The notes below the pieces were generated by a model that did no database searches, was not told the origin of the DNA, and was given only the letters and a program-made list of their open reading frames with translations. This document shows, piece after piece, positions 1-5,973 of a DNA stretch of 9,421 bases. This DNA comes from a bacterium UBA7470 (lineage in GTDB: Bacteria; Pseudomonadota; Gammaproteobacteria; Burkholderiales; Burkholderiaceae_C). The position numbers were made by a program, and so were the translations under genes. Position 1 is the first letter of the stretch; each line of letters opens with the position of its first letter. The DNA lies in contig DLPA01000077.1 in assembly GCA_002479815.1 (NCBI GenBank), forward strand, positions 2,801 through 12,221. Reading direction: 5' to 3'.

Positions 1-653
1 GCGCCGTCTTTGACGTAATCGCCCAAGTTGACATTGCGTAAACCCAGCGTGCCATCAAACGGTGCGACGATGCGCATGCGCTTGAGGCGCGCTTGTGCCA
101 GGGCCAGTTGGGCTTCTGCCACTTGCAATGCCGCTTGGCTCTCCTCAACCACGCGCTGGGCCACGAATTTCTCCGCTACCAGTTCCTGATTGCGCTTGAG
201 GTTGGCGCGGGCAATCGACACCTGTGCCTGTGCTTGGCTGAGTTCGGCCTGTTGCAGCACATCGTCCAACTGAATCAGCAGTTGGCCTTTGCGTACCCGT
301 TGCCCGTCGCTGAAGGCAATGTGTGACACACGACCGGCCATCTCAGGGCGCAGCATCACGCTTTGACGCGAGCGCAACGATCCCACGGCTTGCGCATCGT
401 CCTGCAAGGGCATGGTTTTGACACGGGTGATCTCTACGCCAGGCGTTCCCCCGCCGCCAGTAGGTGCGCCACCTGCGCGAGCGGGAGAGCCTCCTGCCGC
501 TGCGGGTGGCGCAGCTGGATTGGCTTTGGCGTCTGTGCTTGACGAGACGGTCGCCCCGCTGGGGACAGATTTATTTTGCAACCACCACGCCGCACCAGAT
601 GCGGCAGTCAAGCCAACCACTGCCGATGTCCAAACGAGCCATTTTTTTGCCAT
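1..653 (-). CDS. RND efflux pump periplasmic adaptor subunit (membrane fusion protein), 3'-partial
   Basis: The adaptor bridges an inner-membrane RND transporter and an outer-membrane channel. The 217 visible residues begin MAKKWLVWTSAVVGLTAASG, a short cytoplasmic tail plus one membrane anchor (about residues 5-25) with no lipobox cysteine. A low-complexity Ala/Pro/Gly linker (about 34-72) follows. Next come a barrel/lipoyl half (89-131, including PEMAGRVSHIAFSDGQRVRKG), a coiled-coil hairpin rich in Ala, Gln and Glu (132-192), and the start of the second lipoyl half (RIVAPFDGTLGLRNVNLGDY, 194-213). This order is typical of the HlyD/AcrA/MexE-like family. The start at 653 has a good ribosome binding site (AAGGTGA on the minus strand, 657-663). 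The C-terminal barrel and membrane-proximal domain lie beyond position 1, as would any transporter gene. Substrate and exact subfamily cannot be told. The family call is firm. Confidence 0.93.
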   Translation of the reverse strand, partial: MAKKWLVWTSAVVGLTAASGAAWWLQNKSVPSGATVSSSTDAKANPAAPPAAAGGSPARAGGAPTGGGGTPGVEITRVKTMPLQDDAQAVGSLRSRQSVMLRPEMAGRVSHIAFSDGQRVRKGQLLIQLDDVLQQAELSQAQAQVSIARANLKRNQELVAEKFVAQRVVEESQAALQVAEAQLALAQARLKRMRIVAPFDGTLGLRNVNLGDYVKDG

Positions 654-1043
654 AAATCACCTTGAGTCAATGCGCCTTAGTGTAGGTGTTGCGTTTTACA
701 CGTGCAGGATAAAGTGCCGAAATGTAGAGCGACTTCCCCCACTTTGGCGGTAAAGAAAAGCAAAGCCATTTAACTTGTCACAGACGAGACAAACGATGTA
801 TATCTAAAATAATAGTAAAAAATATGAGCTGCTGACGCAATGAATGCCAAGCTTTTAGACTATTTTATTTTTAATAATCGCCATTCTTTTATAAAAAAAT
901 GATGCGCTAGGGCAAAAAAACCGTCTTACAAGGGGGGCGAGCGATTTGAGATGTTATTTTTGACGTTTTTTGGGTCTATTTCTAGAAGAAAAAATCTTGA
1001 AAACCTACATTTAATTGCGTAAGCAGCTCACTTTTTTTACTAT
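654..1043. other. AT-rich intergenic region between the adaptor gene and rnhA
   Basis: This 390-base stretch has no convincing gene. It must hold the leader of the adaptor gene, transcribed on the minus strand. A weak minus-strand promoter candidate is TTGGCA (845-850 read in reverse) with CATATT (821-826 read in reverse), spaced by 18 bases. An imperfect inverted repeat, TTGTC (775-779) and GACAA (788-792), could be an operator. The left half of the same repeat, TTGTCA at 775-780, also makes a plus-strand promoter-like pair with TATATC at 799-804. I see no strong hairpin with a U run to end rnhA. A 16-base sequence at 947-962 recurs after nrdR. None of these sites is certain. Confidence 0.5.
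947..962 (+). repeat. 16-base perfect direct repeat, copy 1
   Basis: The sequence TGAGATGTTATTTTTG occurs here and again, identically, at 3517-3532 in the same orientation. The identity does not extend on either side. Both copies lie in AT-rich intergenic DNA, this one upstream of the rnhA 3' end on the plus strand. It is too short to be a mobile element remnant on its own. It could be a regulatory site or chance in AT-rich sequence. Confidence 0.5.
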
Positions 1044-1481
1044 TTATTTTGAAGGCACGCCTTGGTTGGCAAGGGCATCGGCTCTTTCGTTGCCCGCATG
1101 GCCTGCATGGCCCTTGACCCAATGCCACTGAATACGGTGTGGGCCTTGATAGACCAAGCTGTCCAGTTGTTGCCACAAATCAGCATTCTTCACGGGGTCT
1201 TTGCTGGCGGTCACCCAGCCCTTGGCCTTCCAGCCCTTGATCCATTCGGTGATGCCTTTGCGGACGTATTCACTGTCCAAATGCAGTTCCACCTCGCAAG
1301 GGCGTTTCAAGGCCGAGAGGGCTTGTATCACCGCCATCAGCTCCATGCGGTTGTTGGTCGTGTGTGCTTCGCCGCCACACAATTCCTTCGTATGCAGGCC
1401 CGATTGCAAGAGCACGCCCCAGCCGCCGGGGCCTGGGTTGCCTTTGCACGCGCCATCGGTGTAAATCGTGACTTTGTTCAT
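1044..1481 (-). CDS. rnhA: Ribonuclease HI
   Basis: RNase HI cuts the RNA strand of RNA-DNA hybrids, removing primers and R-loops in the cytoplasm; it uses divalent metal ions. The 145-residue protein begins MNKVTIYTDGACKGNPGPGG, the family's signature N-terminus. The catalytic carboxylates are visible as D9 (TDGAC), E47 (RMEL), D69 (LDSEY) and D135 (NERAD), with the assisting histidine H125 in WVKGHAGHAG. A basic-protrusion-like segment, GWKAKGWVTASKDPVKNADL, is present near residues 83-102. The length is close to the usual 150-155, with a short C-terminus ending VPSK. The frame is open upstream to 1562, but those 27 residues do not resemble the family, so I start at 1481; its ribosome binding site is weak. 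The gene is divergent from glyA. Confidence 0.97.
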   Translation of the reverse strand: MNKVTIYTDGACKGNPGPGGWGVLLQSGLHTKELCGGEAHTTNNRMELMAVIQALSALKRPCEVELHLDSEYVRKGITEWIKGWKAKGWVTASKDPVKNADLWQQLDSLVYQGPHRIQWHWVKGHAGHAGNERADALANQGVPSK

Positions 1482-1541
1482 CGTTTGTTGTGCTTGAATC
1501 GTTGGGTCTAAAAAAGACTGGATTGTCGTGTATGGGGTTTT

Positions 1542-1572
1542 TTGTGAGAGACAGGTCCGCAACAGCTACACT
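1542..1572 (+). promoter_or_regulatory. Candidate promoter of the glyA transcript
   Basis: TTGTGA at 1542-1547 and TACACT at 1567-1572 resemble sigma-70 elements, each matching the consensus at four positions out of six, but the spacer is 19 bases, longer than ideal. The support is positional: a transcript starting about six bases after 1572 would begin right at the first paired base of the riboswitch (1577-1578). This is inference and the match is weak. Confidence 0.3.
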
Positions 1573-1576
1573 TATA

Positions 1577-1700
1577 GGCAGCGCACAACTGGCGATACAC
1601 CCGCTCGTTTCCTAGGACGAACAGCAGGGTGGACGTGGAACACCACTGGGGAGTGCGCTGCGTGATCTTACGTACCACGCACCGCCGTTCGCCTGGGCAG
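1577..1700 (+). promoter_or_regulatory. ZTP riboswitch (pfl motif) upstream of glyA
   Basis: ZTP riboswitches bind ZMP/ZTP (AICAR phosphates), which build up when 10-formyl-tetrahydrofolate is limiting, and usually turn on folate and purine genes; glyA is a known target class. Seen here: a 9-base-pair outer stem P1, GCAGCGCAC (1578-1586) with GTGCGCTGC (1653-1661). The conserved ACTGGCGA (1588-1595) follows P1. Inside are CACCC (1598-1602) with GGGTG (1627-1631), a hairpin GTGG-AACA-CCAC (1635-1646), and the conserved CTGGGGAG (1646-1653). A P3-like hairpin pairs CGTG (1661-1664) with CACG (1676-1679). The hallmark CGCCTGGGC lies at 1690-1698; its CGCC (1690-1693) can form the pseudoknot with GGCG (1591-1594). 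An extra small stem, TCGT (1605-1608) with ACGA (1617-1620), sits in the variable part. The match was made from memory of the consensus, without a covariance search. Placement 62 bases before glyA supports it strongly. Confidence 0.88.
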
Positions 1701-1712
1701 CTTTGGTTTTTT
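1657..1712 (+). terminator. Possible switch terminator (expression platform of the riboswitch)
   Basis: GCTGC at 1657-1661, the 3' arm of riboswitch stem P1, can instead pair with GCAGC at 1697-1701, which immediately precedes a U-rich tract (TTTGGTTTTTT, 1702-1712). This pairing would break both P1 and the conserved CTGGGC element, so ligand binding would prevent it and allow glyA transcription. The U tract is interrupted by GG and the stem has a large interior with its own hairpin, so strength is uncertain. A second AT-rich hairpin, GGTTTTT (1705-1711) with AAAAACC (1726-1732), is an alternative. All this is inference from base pairing. Confidence 0.4.
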
Positions 1713-1761
1713 GTCGTCCTGACCGAAAAACCGACATCAACTTTTCTTTTCCAAGACTGCC

Positions 1762-3006
1762 ATGTACAACCGCAACATCCTGATTGAACAAACCGATCCT
1801 GAAATTTGGGCCGCCATTCAAGCCGAGAACGCCCGTCAAGAACATCACATTGAGCTGATTGCCAGCGAAAACTATGCCTCGCCTGCCGTGATGGCAGCGC
1901 AAGGCACGCAACTCACCAACAAATACGCCGAAGGCTATCCGGGCAAACGCTATTACGGCGGCTGCGAGCACGTCGATGTGGCCGAGCAATTGGCGATCAA
2001 CCGCGTGAAAGAGCTGTTTGGCGCAGACGCCGCCAACGTGCAAGCCCACTGCGGCGCATCGGCCAACGAAGCGGTGTTTTTGGCCTTCTTGAAGCCCGGC
2101 GACACCATCATGGGCATGAGCTTGGCCGAAGGCGGGCACTTGACCCACGGGATGCCCTTGAATATGTCGGGCAAGTGGTTCAACGTGGTCAGCTATGGCT
2201 TGAACGCCCAAGAAGAAATCGACTACGACGCGATGGAGCGCAAAGCCCACGAGCACAAACCCAAGCTGATCGTGGCGGGTGCATCGGCGTACAGCTTGCG
2301 CATTGACTTTGCGCGTTTTGCCAAAGTCGCCAAAGACGTGGGTGCGATCTTCATGGTGGACATGGCCCACTACGCGGGCTTGATCGCAGCGGGTGTCTAT
2401 CCCAACCCCGTGCCTCATGCCGACGTGGTGACATCGACCACGCACAAGAGCTTGCGCGGCCCACGCGGAGGCATCATTTTGATGAAGGCCGAGCATGAAA
2501 AGGCCATCAACAGCGCCATTTTCCCCGGCCTGCAAGGCGGCCCACTGATGCACGTCATCGCAGCTAAGGCTGTGGCTTTCAAAGAAGCCTTGTCGCCTGA
2601 ATTCAAGGCTTATCAGCAGCAAGTGGTGCAAAACGCCCGCATCGTGGCTGAAACTTTGACCGAGCGCGGACTGCGCATCGTCTCTGGTCGCACCGAAAGC
2701 CATGTCATGCTGGTGGACTTGCGTGCCAAAGGCATCACCGGCAAAGAGGCCGAAGCCGTCTTGGGCAGCGCCCACATGACCATCAACAAAAACGCCATCC
2801 CCAACGACCCGGAAAAGCCGATGGTGACCAGTGGTGTGCGCGTCGGCACACCCGCCATGACCACACGCGGCTTCAAAGACGAAGAGGCGCGTGCCACCGC
2901 CCACCTCATCGCTGACGTGTTGGACAACCCCCGCGACCCCGCCCACATCGAAGCCGTTCGTGCCAAGGTGCATGCGCTGACCAGCCTCTTCCCTGTGTAT
3001 CGCTGA
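1762..3006 (+). CDS. glyA: Serine hydroxymethyltransferase
   Basis: This cytoplasmic PLP enzyme converts serine and tetrahydrofolate to glycine and 5,10-methylene-tetrahydrofolate, the main source of one-carbon units for purines, thymidylate and methionine. The 414 residues match the family's full length (about 415-420). Visible key residues, with the same numbering as the E. coli enzyme up to the lysine, are Y55 and E57 (KYAEGYP), Y65, H126 (GGHLTHG), D200 and H203 (VDMAH), the PLP Schiff-base lysine K229 (TSTTHKSLRGPRGG), and R360 for substrate carboxylate (GVRVGTPA). The phosphate-loop segment reads VQAHCGASAN rather than the usual VQPHSGSQAN, so residues 95, 97, 99 and 100 differ. A start at MYNRNIL is natural, but the ribosome binding site before it is weak (only CAAGA at 1752-1756). 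A ZTP riboswitch precedes the gene, and nrdR follows closely. Confidence 0.98.
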   Translation: MYNRNILIEQTDPEIWAAIQAENARQEHHIELIASENYASPAVMAAQGTQLTNKYAEGYPGKRYYGGCEHVDVAEQLAINRVKELFGADAANVQAHCGASANEAVFLAFLKPGDTIMGMSLAEGGHLTHGMPLNMSGKWFNVVSYGLNAQEEIDYDAMERKAHEHKPKLIVAGASAYSLRIDFARFAKVAKDVGAIFMVDMAHYAGLIAAGVYPNPVPHADVVTSTTHKSLRGPRGGIILMKAEHEKAINSAIFPGLQGGPLMHVIAAKAVAFKEALSPEFKAYQQQVVQNARIVAETLTERGLRIVSGRTESHVMLVDLRAKGITGKEAEAVLGSAHMTINKNAIPNDPEKPMVTSGVRVGTPAMTTRGFKDEEARATAHLIADVLDNPRDPAHIEAVRAKVHALTSLFPVYR

Positions 3007-3053
3007 TTCAATGCACGTCAAACCCTGCCTCTTTGTTTTCTTTCTTGTGGGGT

Positions 3054-3060
3054 GGGGAGG
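3054..3060 (+). promoter_or_regulatory. Ribosome binding site that decides the nrdR start
   Basis: GGGGAGG lies nine bases before the ATG at 3070. An in-frame GTG at 3052 overlaps this site and would add MGRLSS in front of the zinc ribbon, so the ATG at 3070 is preferred. Confidence 0.75.
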
Positions 3061-3069
3061 CTATCAAGC

Positions 3070-3519
3070 ATGAAGTGTCCTTTTTGTGGCCATCTTGAAA
3101 CGCAAGTGGTCGAAACCCGTTTGGCGGAAGACGCGGCCTTTATTCGCCGCCGCCGCCAATGTCATAAATGCGATAAACGCTTCACCACGTATGAACGACC
3201 CGAGGTGAGTTTCCCAACGGTCGTGAAAAAAGACGGGCGGCGCACCGATTACGTCGTCGCCAAGTTAAGAGCCTCTTTTGCACTGGCCTTGCGCAAGCGC
3301 CCCGTGAGCACCACGCAAGTGGACGAGGCCATCGAGCGCATTGAAGAACAATTATTGAATTTAGGCCTGCGTGAAGTGCCGTCTTCACGCATCGGCGAAA
3401 TGGTCATGCGCGAGCTGGAACAGCTTGATAAAGTCGCCTATATCCGCTTTGCCAGTGTGTATCGCAGTTTTGCCGACGTGGATGAATTCAAAGCACTGGT
3501 GGAGCAAGTCAGCGGCTGA
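3070..3519 (+). CDS. nrdR: Transcriptional repressor NrdR
   Basis: NrdR is a zinc-ribbon and ATP-cone protein that represses ribonucleotide reductase operons in response to ATP/dATP levels. The 149 residues start MKCPFCGHLE. The zinc ribbon uses C3 and C6 (CPFC) and C31 and C34 (CHKC). The RRRRQ stretch and KRFTTYERPE follow the family pattern. The ATP-cone spans about residues 49-139, with VVKKDGRRTDY near its start and AYIRFASVYRSFADVDEF near its end. The length matches the family norm of about 150-155. It lies 63 bases after glyA with no visible terminator between them, so co-transcription is likely. I found no clear NrdR box in this window; its targets lie elsewhere. Confidence 0.97.
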   Translation: MKCPFCGHLETQVVETRLAEDAAFIRRRRQCHKCDKRFTTYERPEVSFPTVVKKDGRRTDYVVAKLRASFALALRKRPVSTTQVDEAIERIEEQLLNLGLREVPSSRIGEMVMRELEQLDKVAYIRFASVYRSFADVDEFKALVEQVSG

Positions 3520-3532
3520 GATGTTATTTTTG
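3517..3532 (+). repeat. 16-base perfect direct repeat, copy 2
   Basis: TGAGATGTTATTTTTG, identical to 947-962. This copy begins at the nrdR stop codon (TGA, 3517-3519). Its last bases overlap an AT-only inverted repeat, TTATTT (3524-3529) with AAATAA (3535-3540). Confidence 0.5.
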
Positions 3533-3611
3533 TGAAATAAATCATCCTTTAATCAAAGAAGTTGACTATGCTTAATAATGTATCTGCTGCACTCGTTAGC
3601 ATCAAGCAACT
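3520..3611 (+). promoter_or_regulatory. Intergenic region before the minor pilin operon, probable promoter region
   Basis: This 92-base AT-rich gap separates nrdR from fimT. It contains an inverted repeat TTATTT (3524-3529) and AAATAA (3535-3540), too AT-rich and without a following U run to be a good terminator. TGTGA at 3531-3535, followed six bases later by TCATC, is half a CRP/Vfr-like site. TTGACT at 3562-3567 looks like a -35 element but has no -10 at the right distance; TTAATA (3572-3577) after a TGC is a possible extended -10. An 18-codon open frame, 3569-3625, overlaps the fimT start. The pilus operon promoter is probably here, but no element is convincing. Confidence 0.35.
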
Positions 3612-4262
3612 ATGGCCGATTTGAACTTTCAACTTCATCAACTACCGCAGCGTTTTGCCTGTGCCAACCCCAAGCGGCATTGGATGCGTGGTTTGACCCT
3701 CGTCGAACTTTTGGTCGCCATCAGCATTGCTGCGATTTTGGGTTCGCTTGCTGCTCCTGCCTTGACTTCGTTCGTCTCACGCAATGCGGTACGTGCTTTG
3801 TCGGGCGACTTCACGATGAGTTTGCAACGCGCACGCGCAGAAGCCATCAACCGCAATCAATGTGTGGTGATGTGTCTTTCTAGCGATCCAACAGCAGCCA
3901 ATCCCAGGTGTGCCACCACAGGAGACAATTGGAATGTCGGTTGGGTTATCTACGTAGAACCGACATGTACTGGAGATGACGCATTAGACTCAACAGCGGA
4001 GGCTACGGCTGCAGTAGCCGCTGGTCGGTTGGTGTATGCCAAAGAATCAGTAGAGACGCGATACAACCTGATTCCAAGTCCAGCCAGTCGTCGTGTCATT
4101 TTGTTCAACGCACGCGGTGTTTCTGGCTTGAGTGGCGCTGCTAGTTTTAATATCGCAGACTCTTATGCCTCTACAGCCGATCAAAACAAATATGGCAGAA
4201 CCCTATGCTTTGACAAGACTGGGCGTGTGCGCAGTGTGGCCTATCTTGGTAGTTGCAGTTGA
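3612..4262 (+). CDS. fimT: Type IV pilus minor pilin, GspH/FimT family
   Basis: FimT/FimU minor pilins help prime type IV pilus assembly in the periplasm and inner membrane; some FimT proteins bind DNA during natural transformation. The 216-residue precursor has a basic leader and the class III signal: cleavage after G27, mature protein LTLVELLVAISIAAILG, with the conserved Glu at mature position 5 (E32). A hydrophobic helix follows, then a GspH-like domain with ARAEAINRNQCVVMC (74-88), NWNVGWVIYV (106-115) and the C-terminal LCFDKTGRVRSVAYLGSC. GRVR at 204-207 matches the GRxR motif reported in DNA-binding FimT. The 27-residue leader is long. An in-frame ATG at 3684 would leave only MRG before cleavage, and neither start has a clear ribosome binding site, so the start is uncertain. 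First gene of the minor pilin operon; pilV follows after 12 bases. Confidence 0.9.
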   Translation: MADLNFQLHQLPQRFACANPKRHWMRGLTLVELLVAISIAAILGSLAAPALTSFVSRNAVRALSGDFTMSLQRARAEAINRNQCVVMCLSSDPTAANPRCATTGDNWNVGWVIYVEPTCTGDDALDSTAEATAAVAAGRLVYAKESVETRYNLIPSPASRRVILFNARGVSGLSGAASFNIADSYASTADQNKYGRTLCFDKTGRVRSVAYLGSCS

Positions 4263-4274
4263 CAGGAGGCGCGA

Positions 4275-4916
4275 ATGAAGACCAACGCGTACAAGTCCTC
4301 CAACCGGGGGATCACTTTGATTGAGGTGATGGTGGCGATTTTGCTGATGACCATCACGCTGTTGGGCATTGCTGGCCTTTTTGGTGCGACCACTCGGTAT
4401 CAACTGGGTGTGGAATCGCGTTCAAGCATCACGTATTTGTTCAATGATTTAGCAGGCCGTGTTCGGATGAACTTAGACACCAGCAACGCTGCCAGCCGTG
4501 CCAGTTGGGCGCAGCACTATACCGATGCAGCTGTCAGCAGCAGCTCTTGGAGTGCACAGCAAGCCATGAGTACCACGCCATCTGTGTACTGTGGTACGGG
4601 TGCGGGCACAGCTGCAGCGTGTACTCGTGCTCAATTGGTTGAGTTCGACCTTGCGGAAGTACGCGCATCGATGGCCGCCAGCATGCCGCAACCTGCATTG
4701 CAATTATCTGGAAATGCAGCGACAGGCTTGATTGCGACGTTCATGTGGTTTGACAAGGACTTTACCAGTATCAACAGCGGCACAGTCAGTTTGAATACAT
4801 CTGCTACTTGTACGACCAGTATGAACGCCATTCAGCAACAAACCTGTTGCCCTACCGCTGCGAATGTGGCAAGCACGCCCGGTGTGCGTTGTCTCAATTT
4901 TAGGTTTACGCCATGA
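4275..4916 (+). CDS. pilV: Type IV pilus minor pilin PilV
   Basis: PilV is one of the minor pilins that, with FimU/FimT, PilW and PilX, form the initiating complex at the pilus tip. The 213-residue precursor has leader MKTNAYKSSNRG cut after G12, then mature ITLIEVMVAILLMTITLLGI with Glu5 (E17). A soluble domain follows with six cysteines (C106, C116, C179, C191, C192, C206); the QQTCCP segment and the RCLNFRF end are cysteine-rich, suggesting disulfides in the periplasm. The start is well supported by AGGAGG at 4264-4269, five bases before the ATG. The stop overlaps the next start as ATGA (4913-4916), so pilV and pilW are translationally coupled. The soluble part is poorly conserved in this family, so the symbol rests on the N-terminus and gene order. 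Confidence 0.9.
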   Translation: MKTNAYKSSNRGITLIEVMVAILLMTITLLGIAGLFGATTRYQLGVESRSSITYLFNDLAGRVRMNLDTSNAASRASWAQHYTDAAVSSSSWSAQQAMSTTPSVYCGTGAGTAAACTRAQLVEFDLAEVRASMAASMPQPALQLSGNAATGLIATFMWFDKDFTSINSGTVSLNTSATCTTSMNAIQQQTCCPTAANVASTPGVRCLNFRFTP

Positions 4917-5971
4917 CGACCACATATCAACGGCAACAAGGCTTTTCTTTAATTGAACTGATGGTCGCTGCGACCATCAGTATGGTGGTGGTGTTGGCTG
5001 CGTCCTCTGTTTATCTGACAACCCGTCAAACCCAGTCGGTATTGACTGAGAAAGCAGGCATGTTTGAAGGTGCGCGCGTCGCGTTGGAAATCATTGGTCG
5101 TGATTTAGAAAACGCTGGCTATTACCCTGCTGAATACAGCCCCAATCAAAACGTTGCCAATGTCAGTGTGGTGGCGTACCAAAATCCCTGTATCAATCCA
5201 AGAAACGATACCGTGTCGTTTTGTGCTGTGGCCAACCAAACGCCCTTCAATACAGGTATTTTTGGATGCAGCGGACAGCGTTTGTTGCGCTCTGGTTCTG
5301 GTACATACGCTTGTGCAGCACACGTGACCGGTATTAGTGCGACACAGGCGGATGCACTGGTCGTGAATTACTACACGGTTGACAGCACTGAGAAACTGCA
5401 CATTGGCCAGAGAGGTGATTGCGAAGGCCAAGATGTGGCGAATGATGCGATCAATAGCCGTAACAAAGTCACTCCAACAATCTCACCGTTGGCAAATCCG
5501 AATCGGCTCACATACGACCAGCCGGTAGGAACCATTACTCCCAGTATCGTACCTAACGTACCTCTGTTCGTCTCTAACCGTTATTCATTGTCCGTCATGA
5601 GCAACCTTGTGGAAGGCGTTACCGTCAACACCTTTAGTATGGCTTGCGATGGAAATGGCAACGACAACGACAGCAGTGCTGCAGCTGCCAGCATCCCATC
5701 GCCTATGGTGTCTGGTATTGAGCAGTTGCGTTTTCTGTACCTTGCGAGGACTGCGGCAGGAATGTCGCAATACATGCAGGCCTCTGCTGTGACCGACTGG
5801 ACTACAGTGGTAGGCGTGCGTGTATGCGTGCTGGCTCGCTCACTGCAAAGTACACAGGCTGCCAGTTACAACTTAACAGACTGTGCAGGAGCCGACACCA
5901 GCCACACCGATGGTTTCAGCCGCAAGGTGTTCACGCAGTCTTTTGCGTTAAAAAACATGGCGCTGGACTGA
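4913..5971 (+). CDS. pilW: Type IV pilus minor pilin PilW
   Basis: A minor pilin of the pilus initiation complex. The 352-residue precursor has leader MTTTYQRQQG cut after G10, then mature FSLIELMVAATISMVVVLAA with Glu5 (E15). The large soluble part carries the family's RDLENAGYYP segment (63-72) and a C-terminal GIEQLRFLYL (268-277) followed by VVGVRVCVLARS (299-310), both typical of PilW. A D-G-N-G-N-D-N-D run at 246-253 is rich in acidic and amide side chains and could bind calcium; this is inference. A weak AGG at 4902-4904 precedes the start inside pilV, and the overlap with the pilV stop favours coupled translation. pilX begins two bases after the stop. Confidence 0.92.
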   Translation: MTTTYQRQQGFSLIELMVAATISMVVVLAASSVYLTTRQTQSVLTEKAGMFEGARVALEIIGRDLENAGYYPAEYSPNQNVANVSVVAYQNPCINPRNDTVSFCAVANQTPFNTGIFGCSGQRLLRSGSGTYACAAHVTGISATQADALVVNYYTVDSTEKLHIGQRGDCEGQDVANDAINSRNKVTPTISPLANPNRLTYDQPVGTITPSIVPNVPLFVSNRYSLSVMSNLVEGVTVNTFSMACDGNGNDNDSSAAAASIPSPMVSGIEQLRFLYLARTAAGMSQYMQASAVTDWTTVVGVRVCVLARSLQSTQAASYNLTDCAGADTSHTDGFSRKVFTQSFALKNMALD

Positions 5972-5973
5972 AG

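Noticed and set aside
412..753. 113-codon plus-strand frame opposite the adaptor N-terminus
   Set aside because: The Pro/Ala-rich translation mirrors the Ala/Pro/Gly linker of the minus-strand adaptor gene; no independent evidence of coding.
980..987. Palindrome TTCTAGAA
   Set aside because: An 8-base palindrome in AT-rich DNA is expected by chance and has no partner or flanking structure.
951..1022. 23-residue plus-strand frame (starts MLFLTFFGSI) with GGGGGG upstream at 931-936
   Set aside because: The spacing to the purine run is about 14 bases, the sequence is AT-driven, and nothing supports translation.
1019..1038. Plus-strand hairpin GTAAG-CAG-CTCAC followed by a run of seven T, like an intrinsic terminator
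   Set aside because: The five-base stem has an A-C mismatch in its centre on the plus strand and a three-base loop, and no plus-strand gene precedes it.
1062..1511. 149-codon plus-strand frame opposite rnhA
   Set aside because: Shadow of rnhA, whose catalytic residues are all intact on the other strand; the translation has no recognisable motif.
1612..3021. Long open frame on the minus strand, 469 codons, opposite glyA and its leader
   Set aside because: It is antisense to an intact, well-conserved glyA and the riboswitch. The His/Gly/Val-rich translation resembles no family and is explained by glyA codon bias.
5824..5973. N-terminal extension of the pilX frame inside pilW
   Set aside because: It would add 50 residues encoded over the conserved PilW C-terminus and bury the prepilin leader; the ATG at 5974 is right after the pilW stop.
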